Source: Macrosoma leucophasiata
Taxonomy: Eukaryota; Arthropoda; Insecta; Lepidoptera; Hedylidae
Direction: 5' to 3'
Assembly (NCBI GenBank): GCA_036365455.1
Contig: JAWQUS010000001.1
Coordinates: 23,545,001-23,609,000, forward strand
Length of the DNA stretch: 64,000 nt
In this document: positions 21,895-33,456 of the stretch, piece by piece
Numbering within the stretch: position 1 is the stretch's first letter
Layout: every line of letters begins with the position of its first letter
The notes under the pieces: generated by a model
The model's input: only the letters and a program-made list of their open reading frames with translations
Databases searched by the model: none
Told to the model about the DNA's origin: nothing
Position numbers and translations under genes: made by a program

Positions 21895-22145
21895 TCTATT
21901 ATAAAATCAATTGCTGTTCGTTAGTCTCGCTAAAACTCGAGAACGGCTTTACCGATTTGGCTAATTTTGGTTTTTAATAATTTTTTGGTTGTCCAGGGAA
22001 GGTTTAAAAGGTAAGAAAATATGAAAAAATTGGAGTGAAATAGTAAAAAACACAATTTTATTTTCCCTACAAATAGTCCGTAAATATCAAACCTTTGACA
22101 TATTATTTCATTCTGAGGCAACACGAAGTTTGCCGGGTCAGCTAA
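21895..22145 (+). repeat. Interspersed repeat with TTGCTGTTCGTTAGTCTCGC start, copy 1
   Basis: Contains GCTAAAACTCGAGAACGGCT and ends GAAGTTTGCCGGGTCAGCTA. A second copy with the same blocks is at 44515-44762. The layout (promoter-less, AT-rich, GCCGGGTCAGCTAGT end) is that of a widespread lepidopteran LINE 3' end or MITE; the class is not settled. Confidence 0.65.
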
Positions 22146-23170
22146 TTGTGAATGAAATATTAGTTCATATTTGAGTAGGTCGGTAGGTAGTTTAAAAATA
22201 TGACAAAATTATCTATACTACCTACTTGATATTATAATATATACTATATATACGAGTAAGGAGAGAAAATCTACCTTGAAGGACTCTTTTGATACCAGAT
22301 TTGAAGAGACTACCAGTTTGGAAGGTTTTTTTCAATATGCAAGGCAAGAAAGAACGCGAAAATTGTGCTGTTGAATACTTCCACTTTCCCGTATCCTATA
22401 TCTGCAGGTGGAGCGTTTCTCTTCGGCGAGTGGGGTGATGTAGGAAAGCAGATGGTAGCTCCTTCAGCGAAGCACTCACCATCGCAAATTCTGTTGACAA
22501 TACACAGACATCCAATGTCTTTAGGCAGATCAGCACTGTTAGTGTTCCCTTTTCAATTTTTTTTGTGCATTTTATCTGCGTTATCAACAAAAATCTTATC
22601 TTCATCAAGATTATTAACATTGATTTCAAAAGAAAATAAGTGATTGCAGAAACTGTTACGATTTTTTTATGTTCAATAATTTGATATTCGCAAAGCTCAA
22701 TCATAAATTGTCATATTTGGATATGAGTATTTTAAAACATAACATAATAAGTCGACTTTAACGTCTATACACATTGTGTCTATACTGTGTACCAAATGGA
22801 TGGAGTTAGGTCAGAGAGCGATACCTCAAGGGTCCGAAGTGTGAAGTCCGCACTGTTCTTAATTATTTCAGATAATTTCGACTTTGATTGATGAAACAGT
22901 TCGTTCATTGTAATTAACGTCAAGCTTGTTAAGTTTGATATAATTATAATCGAGTGTTGGACTTAATGAATACTTACTTATAATATGTCATTAAAATGTG
23001 TAGATTAATTATCAATTTACCATTTGTTTTCTGATACATAACAATGCTTTCCATAATTAGAAAAGCTGATAATGAAGCTTTTGGTAGATAAAAAGGCAGA
23101 TAATAATATGTATTACATATGTTTATTCTCAATTTTGGAGTTTTATTGATTAATTGGTTATTGTTTCGTT
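22146..23170. other. AT-rich stretch without recognised feature
   Basis: Frames of 92 and 102 codons overlap on opposite strands at 22365-22704. Neither shows a motif, and neither has a recognisable neighbour. Nothing else seen. Confidence 0.35.
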
Positions 23171-23173
23171 TGT

Positions 23174-23233
23174 AAAAGAGAGTATGAAACATTCTGTTGA
23201 TAGGTATCAACAGAATGTTCCATACTCTCTTTT
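23174..23233. repeat. Near-perfect hairpin, 29-bp arms, 2-nt loop
   Basis: Arms 23174-23202 and 23205-23233 are reverse complements with a single mismatch (AAACATT versus its GGAACATT partner). The loop is GG. Confidence 0.9.
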
Positions 23234-23330
23234 TATTATTAAGTATTTTTGGACCACTATTTATTTTATTTTGTTAACTTTGACATATTAATCAATGTAT
23301 CAGTTGTTATTCCCTTTAATTTTTTATTTG

Positions 23331-23736
23331 TAATTTGACCTATCATAAGCAAATTTTATTATTTCCAAGTGATTAAATGAATTTCTGAGTTTTTTTTTTG
23401 TAATGTCCAGATTTCACCTACGTTTTGTTCAGCTATACCGAAAGAGGAAGCTTATCAAAAATTAAAAAAAGTAAATAAAATAATAGACAATAAACTTATC
23501 CTTCAGTACAATATAAATATAATGTACTTCATAAAAATCTGTAATTTGTAATTTGACCTATCACAAGCAAATTTTATTATTTCCAAGTGATTAAATGAAT
23601 TTTTAAGTTTTTTTTTGTTATGTCCAGATTTCACCTACGTTTTGTTCAGCTATACCGAAAGAGGAAGCTTATCAAAAATTAAAAAAAGTAAATAAAATAA
23701 TAGACAATAAACTTATCCTTCATTACAATATAAATA
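23331..23736. repeat. Local direct duplication, about 217-bp period
   Basis: 23331-23520 and 23549-23736 share long blocks such as CAAATTTTATTATTTCCAAG and TACCGAAAGAGGAAGC in the same order and orientation, with few differences. The second copy runs straight into the palindrome at 23713-23758. Confidence 0.9.
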
Positions 23737-23758
23737 TTTATATTGTAATGAAGGATAA
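23713..23758. repeat. Perfect 46-bp palindrome with no loop
   Basis: 23-bp arms starting TTATCCTTCATTACAATAT, meeting at AAAT/ATTT with no spacer. The left arm is the end of the direct duplication at 23549-23736, so the right arm is the newly added mirror copy. Confidence 0.95.
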
Positions 23759-23768
23759 TAATATATTT

Positions 23769-24055
23769 ACTGGTAGTCTTCAGTGACGGAGCTCGCGGGC
23801 GTCGGCACCACCGCATTACCTAATATATTTGCCGCTAAATGGTAGTGTTCAGCACTATCGTGTTCCGGTCAGGCGGTAATGTACGGCCCTGTAATTTCCG
23901 GCACAGAGGCATAACACCTTAGGCCTCAGAAGTGGTAACGCATCTGCATTATGACCTTGGTCTTCATGTGGGTGTCTATAGGCCGCAGTCATCACTTAAC
24001 ATCAATGTGAACTGCATGCTTGTTTGCCACGCACATTACATTAAAATAAAAAAAA
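23769..24055 (+). mobile_element. ZL retroposon copy with damaged 5' end
   Basis: Starts ACTGGTAGTCTTCAGTGACG, with the left hairpin arm changed, and continues normally to an A-rich end. The unit ATGTACTTCATAAAAATC is present on both sides (about 23523 and 24063), so the copy and its palindrome lie inside a locally duplicated sequence. Confidence 0.88.
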
Positions 24056-24059
24056 TATA

Positions 24060-24947
24060 TTATGTACTTCATAAAAATCACAATCAGCTGTAACCCCTAT
24101 TTTGAGGATCTCAATAAACAGTACTGGCGAATCATGGAGATATATAAGAATAGAAGTAAGTTTATCTCTGTCTGCAGTATTCCGGCAATAGTAGTGTTGT
24201 AATTATATATCGGAAATTACATTTGAATAAATGGAGTAAGTAGAGCAAACCGCAGGCGCTCCGAACTGGAAGTAGCCAATCTTGCTCACAAATAATTTAT
24301 ATCGAAGCATCACGAGAGGGTTTAGCGATGTAGGTTAGGCATTACTTCATATTTCCTTCAGCCTGGAACCGTCTTAATATAAAAATGTAGACGCACTAAC
24401 TTATACACGCAGATTCTCCCCTTGTGAATTTAGCTAGTCCATTATCAAATTAGATTCTATATTCCTAGAGACCAGAAGAGTCTTAGGGCTTTCAGCAGAA
24501 AAGGGCTGGTATCCTGGGGTTGTTGTGACAAATTCTCTGTTTGGGTTCACCAGCTCGTCTAGATATTGCCCTAGCCTTGTCTTCGTAAGCTGTTGGCACA
24601 CCGCGGACACTCCGCCAAAATTCCATACAAACGCTTAATTTGGTCTCTATTACACAGACATCAATCAGTGACGTGTATTTACATGTGCACCTGTGTGCGC
24701 AGCACGTGGAAAATACCAACCGTCGCCCATAAGAGAGAGGTTGGGTGAGGCGGGGAAATCGGGCAGTACGTCGAAGTGTCCATTCTATACGTAGTATTAT
24801 TACATATTCTCTGTTGTTGGTATACGTGCAGGATAATTTTAACTATCTAGGTGCCAACCTAGGCATGATACATGTGATTTGGTTCACATACTTAGCAGAA
24901 AATACAGAGGTGGAGTCTTCTATTGTGTTTGAATATTTCTTATTTTT
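24060..24947. other. Stretch without recognised feature
   Basis: Open frames at 24492-24719 (minus) and 24745-24987 (plus) show no motif; the second runs into a ZL copy. No gene supported. Confidence 0.35.
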
Positions 24948-25220
24948 ACTGGTGCTAGAGTTCCTGTGTAGGAGCTCAGAGGCGTAGGCACCACCGCGTT
25001 ACCTAATCTATCTGCCGCCAAATGATAGTGTTCAGCATTATCGTGTTCCGGTCAGGTCGTAATGTACGGTCCTGTAATTTCCGTCACAGAGGCATAAAAC
25101 CTTAGGCCTCAGGAGTGGTAACGCATATGCATTTTGACCTTGATCTTTGTGTGGGCGTCTATAGGCTGCAGTAACATCAATGTAAACTGCATGATTGTTT
25201 GCCACTTCCATTAAAAATAA
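24948..25220 (+). mobile_element. ZL retroposon copy, older
   Basis: Starts ACTGGTGCTAGAGTTCC; the hairpin is weakened. Lacks part of the GCAGTCATCACTTAACATC block. Ends in an A-rich tract. Confidence 0.85.
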
Positions 25221-25577
25221 CATTTAAAAGAAGCCAAAAAAATATATGACAGTAAAGATAAGAACGACGACCTAATTACACAATGCTGAAATTAGCACTT
25301 ACCACATAAAAAAACCGCGTTTTCAATTTAATCTAAACAAATGTGAATCAGAGTTTCTATGTAGCTAATTGCAGAATATGTCAATCGCTGGCTCTGGAGG
25401 GGAGTGAGTGAAGACCTCAGGGGGCCTCTTCATTATGCGAGCTTAGTAAGGGTTGAAAATTCCGTTGCAATACCGTCTGTTCGTGTAAAATAAGGTAGTT
25501 TTAATATAATTTCATGTAGCTGTAAGGTTTAAAAAATATATGTGTGTAATTTACACATGGAAGAAATGAATCCTTCA

Positions 25578-25624
25578 AAAATGTTCCTAAGAGACACTAT
25601 TATAGTGTCTCTTAGGAACATTTT
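25578..25624. repeat. Perfect hairpin, 23-bp arms, 1-nt spacer
   Basis: AAAATGTTCCTAAGAGACAC and three more bases on the left arm are mirrored exactly at 25602-25624 around a single T. Not part of any element that I recognise. Confidence 0.95.
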
Positions 25625-25889
25625 CTATTTAATTTTCTTCTACGTCAACTCTTATGAATTTAGGTCTGTCGGTTTCTTCTTAAAGAAAAAAAATATATAT
25701 TCCTAAATATATATGTCTGTCTTTTTTTTACTGTTGCCTGTTCTTTTATGGACTTTCAAATCACTGCAATGCTAAATTTAACTTCAAAATTTAAAAAAAA
25801 AAAACAGAAAATGACGATTTTAAAATCTCAATAATAACTCAAATCTTACCATTCGAAACAAACTTTAAAAATCGACATTCTAAAAGTTG

Positions 25890-26157
25890 AGAGTGGAAGA
25901 TCTCCAGTGACGGAGCTTGCGAGCTTTGGCACCACCGCATTATCTTATGTACTTGCTGCTAAATGGTAGTTATTCAGCGCTATCATGTTCCGGTCAGGTG
26001 ATAATTCAGACCCTGTAATTTCGAGCACATAAGCTTGATACATTAGGCCTCATGAGTGGCACCGCATCTACATTTTTTTGATTTCATATAGGTAGATGTT
26101 TATAGGCTACGGTATTACTTACCATCATTGTAAGCTGTATGTTTGTTTGCCACTCCA
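25890..26157 (+). mobile_element. ZL copy, old and diverged
   Basis: GAAGATCTCCAGTGACGGAG start, then all ZL blocks in order with many changes. Poly-A is eroded. Confidence 0.75.
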
Positions 26158-26159
26158 GG

Positions 26160-27535
26160 AAATATTGATTAAAAAAAATTACCTACCCTATCTGGATTCG
26201 TTTTTACACTCTTGGACTTTCTCATCAGTTTAGTCATAAAATATTATCGTATTTACACCAAATCTACACACATTTTGTAAAAGATTCCACGATGATACAA
26301 GTAGGTACTCTCTACGAATAAAATTTTACTTTATTTAATGCAAAAAAATACCCCACAAACTCTACTTAGCCAAAACAATTTTGGCATACATTTAAAGATA
26401 CTGTAACGTAAGCAAAACCGTATTCCATTAAACGCGTGCGCAATGAAAACAATAACTCCATCTATCCGTCAGCAGCCAGCATTACACCTATAATGATTCA
26501 CGGAGTTGGTGATAGATGGCAGCACTCGATTAGGAATTTATTAACTGTTGATATTTTTATGAACATCTTGATGTTATACGGTGTTTTCAAAGGTAAATAC
26601 GTGGAGTTTTAAATATAAATATTTTTATTAGATACTGTAGCGAATGCTGTGACCCGTTTCATCAACTAGTGAAGCATCTACCTAGGCAATGAAAAAGTTC
26701 TACTCGCTTTTTTGAAGTATAAGTCCATTGAGTAGCTATTTAGTTAAAAATTTGAACAAATAAATAATAGACTACCTATCAGGCAACACAGGGCCGGATT
26801 TTATTTTAAAAAGCGTTTTTATTTTTTATTTTAGCGTAACATTAAGTTTGTATGTAATGACTTAAGATTATCACTTTCTCTAGCAAAATGGTAGTGTTTA
26901 TATCTTTTATAAATAAATCGGGTTCTTGCTTGACTGCAAATAGCATGTGCTTTCTGAAGGGTTAGTAAATCAAGAGGTAAACGTATCCATTCATACATAA
27001 TTATTATTTATGCAAATACTTAGGATTCGCATAATTTTAGCATATTAGCAGACGCCTAGTGTGGCGCTAAGAATCGTTCAAAAATGTAAAAGTTTCAATA
27101 GCCAAACCGGTGATTGAACCTGACCTGACCGGAACCGGAACCTGAGAGTAGCAGTAATTGCCTGTAACCGCCAGATTACTTCTAATTGATCCACACATAC
27201 ATATCGGCTCCACTGAATGTCTCAACCTCATCTGTAGTGACATACATACACAGACACACACATACACTACAAGCATAAAAGCAAACAAGACTCTTGAACA
27301 AACAACTGTCTATCCAATAAACAAAACATACAACTTATACAGCAAATAGTTTAATCTGCAAAGTTTTAAAGAACCGTCCAAATTGTTCTGCCATTAGATT
27401 TATCGTGCGATACATAGCAACAAAGGCAGTGCCTCATCGCTGACAGGTTTATGATCCTAACAGTTTTTACCGCCATTCCACCTCTCCGCCCTTATTTATG
27501 GCTCAAGTTTTATTAATTAGCGAACGTTGTCCTTT
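26160..27535. other. AT-rich stretch without recognised feature
   Basis: Open frames at 27067-27349 on both strands overlap each other and are short, with CA/GT-rich sequence in part. No gene or known repeat. Confidence 0.35.
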
Positions 27536-27539
27536 GATT

Positions 27540-27925
27540 GGATGTTGGTTTGGCGTCACGTTCAGGCGGAATTGTTGTTGCTTTGCTGAATACAGTTTTT
27601 AGGGATCGTGGTTACCTAGGTGGTTTCGTGGTGGCTATTGCTTTTAGTATTTTTACTTCTATGAGGCGTTCACTAGGGAAAGAGAAATCTTCCACTTGTG
27701 CAGTCAGCCAACCGACAAACAACGGCCAAAATAGGTGGCAGTATCATAACGCGGGATGGGCATATCTCTTGATAACTGTTACAATAATAATTATGATCGC
27801 CAATCCACACGTCAAGCGTAGCGATGAAAGCATATTCTTTCTGGATGACGCACAACACTATTGTCGGCATCTTTGGCGCAAGCTTTAGCAGCGGAAGTCT
27901 TGCTGCTGAAGTGATGATTATGATT
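27540..27925 (+). repeat. Family X copy, longest uninterrupted stretch
   Basis: Contains CAGTCAGCCAACCGACAAAC, ATAACGCGGGATGGGCAT, GATCGCCAATCCACACGTCA and a downstream AGCAGCGGAAGTCTTGC block, matching the order of the copies at 20825, 30870 and 63580. The open frame at 27538-27888 runs through it by chance. Confidence 0.6.
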
Positions 27926-28133
27926 GCTTCTAGTACCTTGCAGCAGATACCTTTATATAATAGAGCTACGGCTAAGCTATACCCTGATTATCCTAGGATA
28001 CGACTCAAACGAAAACTTCAGAACAATGAATAATTGTCTACTGAACTCTCGGGATCCGCAGAGCATCTGTCGGGGCTCCAGTTCAATATTAATAATTTTA
28101 AATTAAATCCAATTAAATACTCTGTGTCACATA

Positions 28134-28195
28134 GATAAGGTAATGCGGTGGTGTCAACGCCCTCGAGCCCTTTCCTTGGAACTCTAACCTACTAA
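28134..28195 (-). mobile_element. ZL 5'-end scrap
   Basis: AGGTAATGCGGTGGTGTCAACGCC followed by a degraded hairpin; old fragment. Confidence 0.55.
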
Positions 28196-29437
28196 TTTGA
28201 AAGCCTCTTCTCATGCGCATGTTTCGCCCTGCACCCTGCACTGCACAAAAATCTAAACCGAAAATTGCTTACCTACACATTTTTGGTGTTTAAACATTGC
28301 TATTGATGCTAGAGTTTTTGCGAAAACCTTTTACTTCCATGGGAACCGCTGCCTTACCTCAAACCAAAGACATGAAACGAGGATGGTCGAGCCGCTAGTC
28401 TGTTTATTACAATGCTAGTGATTCCGAGCAGACGGTTACTAAAAGTTATAAATGGTATATCTAAGACTCACATGGTGAAGATATTGATCAAAGATGTATA
28501 TAATTACGTAGCAACCACAATAATCAACGAGGAAAGTTACCAGAGTGGCTTTAACGCGGAGTTTCACACTACTGAGTAACAACCCACTCAATACCGAGCA
28601 CCATAGATGTTAATCAGATTTTTTAAGGTACATTAACGTTGATATGTTGATGAGGAAAACGCATTATATTTGTCGTTACCAAATATAGATGTGATCATCG
28701 TGTTATAGCTTTATTACACTTAAAAATTGTACATCTTTTACATAATATCATTAAAAATAGGTCTACAAAAGGTCAAAGATAAAAAATACAATAACAGTCT
28801 TCAAACATCGGTATAATTACAAAAGCCGACAAGGCGTCATGGCAAACCCAACCCGCGCGCGCTCCGGGGAAAAACAGCCCCGTATCAAGCCCGGGGCGAG
28901 TCGATCCGACCCATAAATAATAAATACTAGCACGGTGCGTCTGCAGATAATGGTAATTTACGATTCGCTACCATTGGCGTCAAATCCTTGGCAGTAGCGG
29001 ACCGGTTAGATCGACGTTAGGGAATTTTTATGAGGATCGTCAGTGTGAATACTGGTTAAATATCGGCTTATCAGCTTCAATATTTTATACTATGTGGGGA
29101 TTCTTTGTTCGCATTTTGTTAAATTGCAATGGAGTAGAACTATATGCGTTTTGTTTGTATCAATACAAATGTGGAACTTATTGTCTGTTATTCTCGCAAT
29201 TTTAGATTCACTGAACAGATTTCAATGATATTTTCGAATGTAGGTATAAGACCACATATTTAAGCTTATGTTTGAATAAAAAAATGTTAATAGTGATGAT
29301 GATAAGGTGGATTTCATTTAAAAAAATATTGATTCGCTTTTATTGATAACTTATTAATATACTGAATGATAATTTAAGCATTCTAAGTCTATTAGCTATC
29401 ATAATAAATTATTATTATTGTATCGATAGTACTTTTT
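28196..29437. other. Stretch without recognised feature
   Basis: Contains one short GC-rich patch at about 28850-28915 (CGCGCGCGCTCCGGGG). No gene or known repeat. Confidence 0.35.
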
Positions 29438-29728
29438 ACTGGTGGTAGAGCTCCAGTGACGGAGCTCGCAGGCGTAGGCACCACCGCATTACCTAATATA
29501 CTTGCCGCTAAATGGTAGTGTTCAACACTATCGTGTTCCGGTCAGGTGGTAATGTACGGCCCTGTAATTTTCGGCACAGAGGCATAAGACCTTAGGCCTC
29601 AGGAGTGGTAACGCATCTGCATTTTGACCTTGGTCTTTGTGTGGGTGTCTATAGGCTGCAGTCATCACTTAACATCAATGTGAACTGCATGCTTGGTTAC
29701 CACTTCCATAACATAAAAAAAAAAAAAT
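29438..29728 (+). mobile_element. ZL retroposon copy, young
   Basis: Complete with intact hairpin and poly-A. Shares CAACACTATCGTG, TTCGGCACAGAGGCATAAGA variants with the copy at 15907, suggesting one subfamily. Confidence 0.92.
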
Positions 29729-29848
29729 TAATTGACCCTTTTTCATTAAGTAGGTACGGTACATAAATATGTATCACTTATTTCATCCGAAATATTGTCT
29801 ATCGTTGATAATAGATAAGCAAATCATCCATAAGTTCTACTTTATTTA

Positions 29849-30145
29849 ATACCCGCGACTTCGTTCGCGTGCGAATTTATGATTGTTCAGTATTTACACG
29901 GACAAAGTCGTGGGCGAAGCTAGTATAAAAGTCTAAGTTACTCCTTATTACATCAGCTATCTGCCAGTGAAATTCTCGTCAAAATTGGTCTAGCCGTTCC
30001 CGAGATTAGCCCTGCCAAACAGACAGACAGACAGACAAAAATTGTAAAAAATGTGGTTTTGGTATATGTACATATGCATTTAGTAAAAAGCAGTTATTTT
30101 AATATTACAAACATACACTCCAATTTTATTTATTTGTATAGATTG
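29849..30145 (+). repeat. RTE-like LINE 3'-end repeat, copy 2
   Basis: CCCGCGACTTCGTTCGCGTG start, AGCCGTTCCCGAGATTAGCC, (CAGA)n, TTTGTATAGAT end, as in 496-835. Confidence 0.65.
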
Positions 30146-30539
30146 CTTTACTGACAACTTACTAATCTTTATTATAAATCAATAAAACCCATAGAAACTC
30201 AGAATATAAACAAAACAGACATCTGATATTAGCTATCAAACATATTAATCATAAACTAAGTCCATTACAGCGGGAAAATTGGAAAACGTACAGTAACTCA
30301 GCGTAACGTCGATCGAGGCTAAAATACGTACAAACGTTGTCGCCCGACTCGCAGATCGAATAAATTACAAAGATATATTATTATTAAAATTTGGCCTCGA
30401 ACTTGCGAGCGTTAACTTCGGGACGCTTAGACCGGGGGCGGCAGGAGGGGGTTGATTGGTACTGTGTAACGCTGTTAGCAAATCATTTTGTAAATAATGA
30501 TGTTTACATTTTAAAAAAGCATTACAATTTAAAATTTTA

Positions 30540-30865
30540 AAGCGCGCATGGTCCTGCGGCGCGGCTCTTGTAGATCGTAAGCGATCTACTCGGTTAAGCA
30601 TTGCGGGCGCGGTCGGGTGTGTGATGGGTGACCGCTAGTGGCAAATTAAAAATGCGCGTTTCCGTGCCTCGGAGGGCACGTTAAGCTGTCGATCTCGGTT
30701 GCTATCGATAGACGCCCATAAGGCCGACGACTTAGCAGTCGTTAAACCTTGTCGGAGGCCTTAGTGGAGTAGTAAGGCCTTGGTGGAGTAAGCCCCAAAA
30801 AGGGGAGAGACTCGTGCCCAGCAGTGGGACATATAATGGGTTGCCATTATTATTACATTTTAAAA
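30540..30865 (+). mobile_element. SINE-1 copy with internal deletion
   Basis: Has the GTGATGGGTGACCGCTAGTG and GGAGGGCACGTTAAGC blocks and the CTCGTGCCCAGCAGTGGGAC end. Compared with 41728-42090 it lacks the segment with GGTTGGCCACTAACCC. Confidence 0.7.
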
Positions 30866-31639
30866 GCTGGCGTTGGGACGTGCGTGCAAAGTTTCTTCTA
30901 CTGGAACAGAATTCTTACCTTAGTGCAATCAGTCAACCGAATAATGGTGATTCAAACATTCCAATGGGGCGGTAAGTAGTGCAATAATGCAAGATGGCCA
31001 GAGTTCTGCGATAAAACTACCGCCAGTGCGATCGCCAATGCGTCTGTCAAGCGTGGCGATTATGGCATATTCTCCCCTAATGCTGCACAACACTGTTGTG
31101 GGTATCTTTGAACTTTGTCCAGCAGTAGATCTTCTTAGAGTCTTTCGGCTATAGCAGGGGTCGGCAACCTCTTGAGTCGGAAGAGCCAAAAATTACAATT
31201 TATTAAATTTTAATAAGTTTTTAAAGAGCCAAAAAAAACGAAGATGTAAGAAAGAGGCTTTGTGTGATTGATAGTAGGGTACTACGTCTGAACGGACCAA
31301 AAAGAATGGACCGCAGTCCATTCGGCCGAAATCAAAAATTGTCTACGTCTCAACGGACCGGTCATAAAATATTATTAACAAATGTATACATGCAGTACAT
31401 TCGAGTGCAAAAGTTATAAATTGAAATACTTAAGTCTTAATTTTTTTCTTAAATTTGTATTATTTACTTTATGAAAACAAGGCTCTACACTCTCTGCCTA
31501 CCCCGTTAGGGACCTGGCGTGAAGATACATATATTTACATATATAAAAATAATCAACCACTTAAACATATTGACAAAAAATACCCGGTCAAGTGCATGTT
31601 GGGCCACGCGCAGTGTAGTGCTCCGTAATTTTAGGTTTG

Positions 31640-31870
31640 ATTAATGTAGAAATTAAAGAAAAATTGGCTTCGGACAGGAATCGAACCTGCGAACTCAGGA
31701 TAACCAGTCTAGCCGCTTTATTACTAAGTTACCGAAGTCCCACCGCTTTACCACTAAGTTACCCGTTATCCTGAGGTCGCAGGTTCGATTCCTGCCCGAA
31801 GTCAAATTTTTCTTTCCGTTTTTTCTTTAATTTCTTAAGTTCACTCGCATGTGTTATTGCGAAAAATAAG
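31640..31870. repeat. Fold-back tR-related repeat with two facing tRNA-like arms
   Basis: A minus-strand tRNA-like sequence (31662-31740, with T-arm GCAGGTTCGATTCCTG) is followed within four bases by a plus-strand partial copy (31745-31803) with the same T-arm. The outer flanks AATTAAAGAAAAATTGGCTT and AAATTTTTCTTTCCGTTTTT are also inverted. The anticodon arm differs from the other tR copies (TATCCTGAG), so this is a distinct subfamily. D-arm changes make both arms non-functional as tRNAs. Confidence 0.75.
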
Positions 31871-32229
31871 TAGCACAATTGATTAATGTAATGAAAAAAT
31901 ATATAAATATTTTCTATGGAGTTGTTCACAACTTTCGAGTATTATATTTGGTGGACTATTACTGGCAAACTTGTAAAGCCAACTTAGGCGTGACAATTTT
32001 CCTTTTAATTTCGTTATATATAGATACTATTGCCGCAACGTTTGAATTTCTAACAACAACCGTTTAGTTGGTAGAGGGGGGGGGGGGGGTACACTTGACT
32101 CCAACGAAAATTGGCACTTTAAAGCTTAATATAATAATAAGTCATGAACAGTTAACTAAATGATGCGAGAGTATACCCTATTTAATATTATTTTTCATGT
32201 TTTTATTATACTACTATACTACTTTGTCG

Positions 32230-32375
32230 GCGTGATTAAGGTCTACACTTGAACCAAATTTCAAATCTCTAGTACCAATAGTTTTTGCACTAAACTGCAG
32301 ACGGAAGGACAGACAGACAGACGGACATGGCGAAATTATAAGGGTTCCTTGTTTACTCCGGAACCTTAAAAAACA
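32230..32375 (+). repeat. Dispersed repeat end with GGACATGGCGAAATTATAAG
   Basis: Resembles a common insect repeat end: sensor-like AATTTCAAATCTCTAGTACC, then CAGA/CGGA short repeats and a closing CCGGAACCTTAAAA block. A scrap of a similar end lies at about 11280-11335. Confidence 0.45.
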
Positions 32376-33131
32376 CTGATTGCATATTATTATGAACCTT
32401 CTTTTCGCCACACCTCTGACGTAGCAGATAAACTGTCTGCTTGTGATTGGTTGATAAGAAAGGGTCATTGTTGAGTTAAGTACCTGAAGTCGTGCCAACT
32501 AGAAACGAAGATGTTAACGACTTCGTATACTTAGATTACAGCTATTAGATTAAATACTACTTTAAATATGTAAATATTTAGAAGTGAAAATTTATAAACC
32601 ATACGACTATTACGCTTGTATGCGACTGTACTTTTAAATTATTTTATGACCGGGCCGTTGGGACGTAGACGTTTTTTGATTACGGCCGAATGGACTACGG
32701 TCCATTCCTTTTGGTCCGTTCAGACGTAGTACCCGATAGTATCGGTGTAAAAATGAAAATGGGGATGCTCCGATAGTTCGGGCACATAGAAAGAATGTCG
32801 AATGAGCGAATGACTAAACAGATATACCTACAATGCGAATGTGGATGGTTGCAGAGGCCCAGGAAGTCCAAGACTGACCTTCCATGACCAAATAGGTCGA
32901 GTTCTGTCTGATGGTGGGGTCAAAAGTCTTAGGAATTGGCGTGCATGTATGAAGAGAATGATGAAGGTAGACGAGGCACGAGAGGTTTGTCAGGACCGGA
33001 ATATCTGGCGCTCTACACTTACTGCCTACCCCGTTAGGGACGTGGCGTGAAGATACATACATGCAAAAAAAAAAAAACAAAAATAAATACCTACTTGAAT
33101 ATTATTTTATATTTTTTGATAAAAAAATAAA

Positions 33132-33456
33132 CTGTTTAGTTATTGTTTGATATTATTTCGCATTAACACATGCTTGTGAAATATATTTTATTTTTAAAGC
33201 AAAATGGAAAGAAAAATTTGACTTCAGGCGAGGCTCGAACTCGCGACCTACTGGGAATCTAGTCCAGCCGCTCTTCCAATTGAGCTACTGAAGCCTTGCC
33301 CGATTTGTCAAATCTTTCCTTCACATCTATTGCATTGCTTTATGGTAGCAGTAGCGCCATCTATTACCAACTATGCTAGTTAGGCAACCGATATAATAGA
33401 CTTTTCAGTTTATTGAATATCGCAAAGAAGTCGCTTTTACCCTTAATAATTGTTTG
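33132..33456 (-). mobile_element. tR repeat copy followed by a partial head-to-tail second copy
   Basis: Minus-strand copy, same extent as 13480-13792 (ends ATTGTTTGATATTATTTCGC and CTTTTACCCTTAATAATTG). Directly after it, 33450-33505 repeats the first 50 or so bases again (GTTTGATATTATTTCGCATT). The tRNA-like part is at 33219-33294. This is the only copy that shows a head-to-tail junction. Confidence 0.85.

Larger units (their letters stand above)
31277..32734. mobile_element. Unclassified 1458-bp inverted-repeat element with 7-bp target duplication
   Basis: Inverted terminal repeats of about 93 bp start GGGTACTACGTCTGAACGGA on both sides, with roughly eight mismatches. The target GATAGTA lies at 31270-31276 and 32735-32741, and the intact LINE-A has it once. 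No transposase is visible. Inside are a LINE-A end scrap (about 31478-31530), a tR fold-back (31640-31870), a 14-G run (32076-32089) and another dispersed repeat end (about 32230-32375 with CAGACAGACAGACGGACA). TIR and TSD do not point to one superfamily; P or Mutator-like types are possible. Confidence 0.85.
31240..33063 (+). mobile_element. LINE-A 3' fragment inside the hAT, split by a TIR element
   Basis: Left part 31240-31276 (AAGATGTAAGAAAGAGGCTT) and right part 32735-33063 are continuous in the reference at 50140-50490. The right part ends GTGAAGATACATACATG. The translated part has frame damage compared with 49671-50481. Confidence 0.9.

Noticed and set aside
27538..28106. Chain of overlapping frames suggesting a small gene
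   Set aside because: The stretch is a copy of dispersed family X; other copies do not keep the frames.
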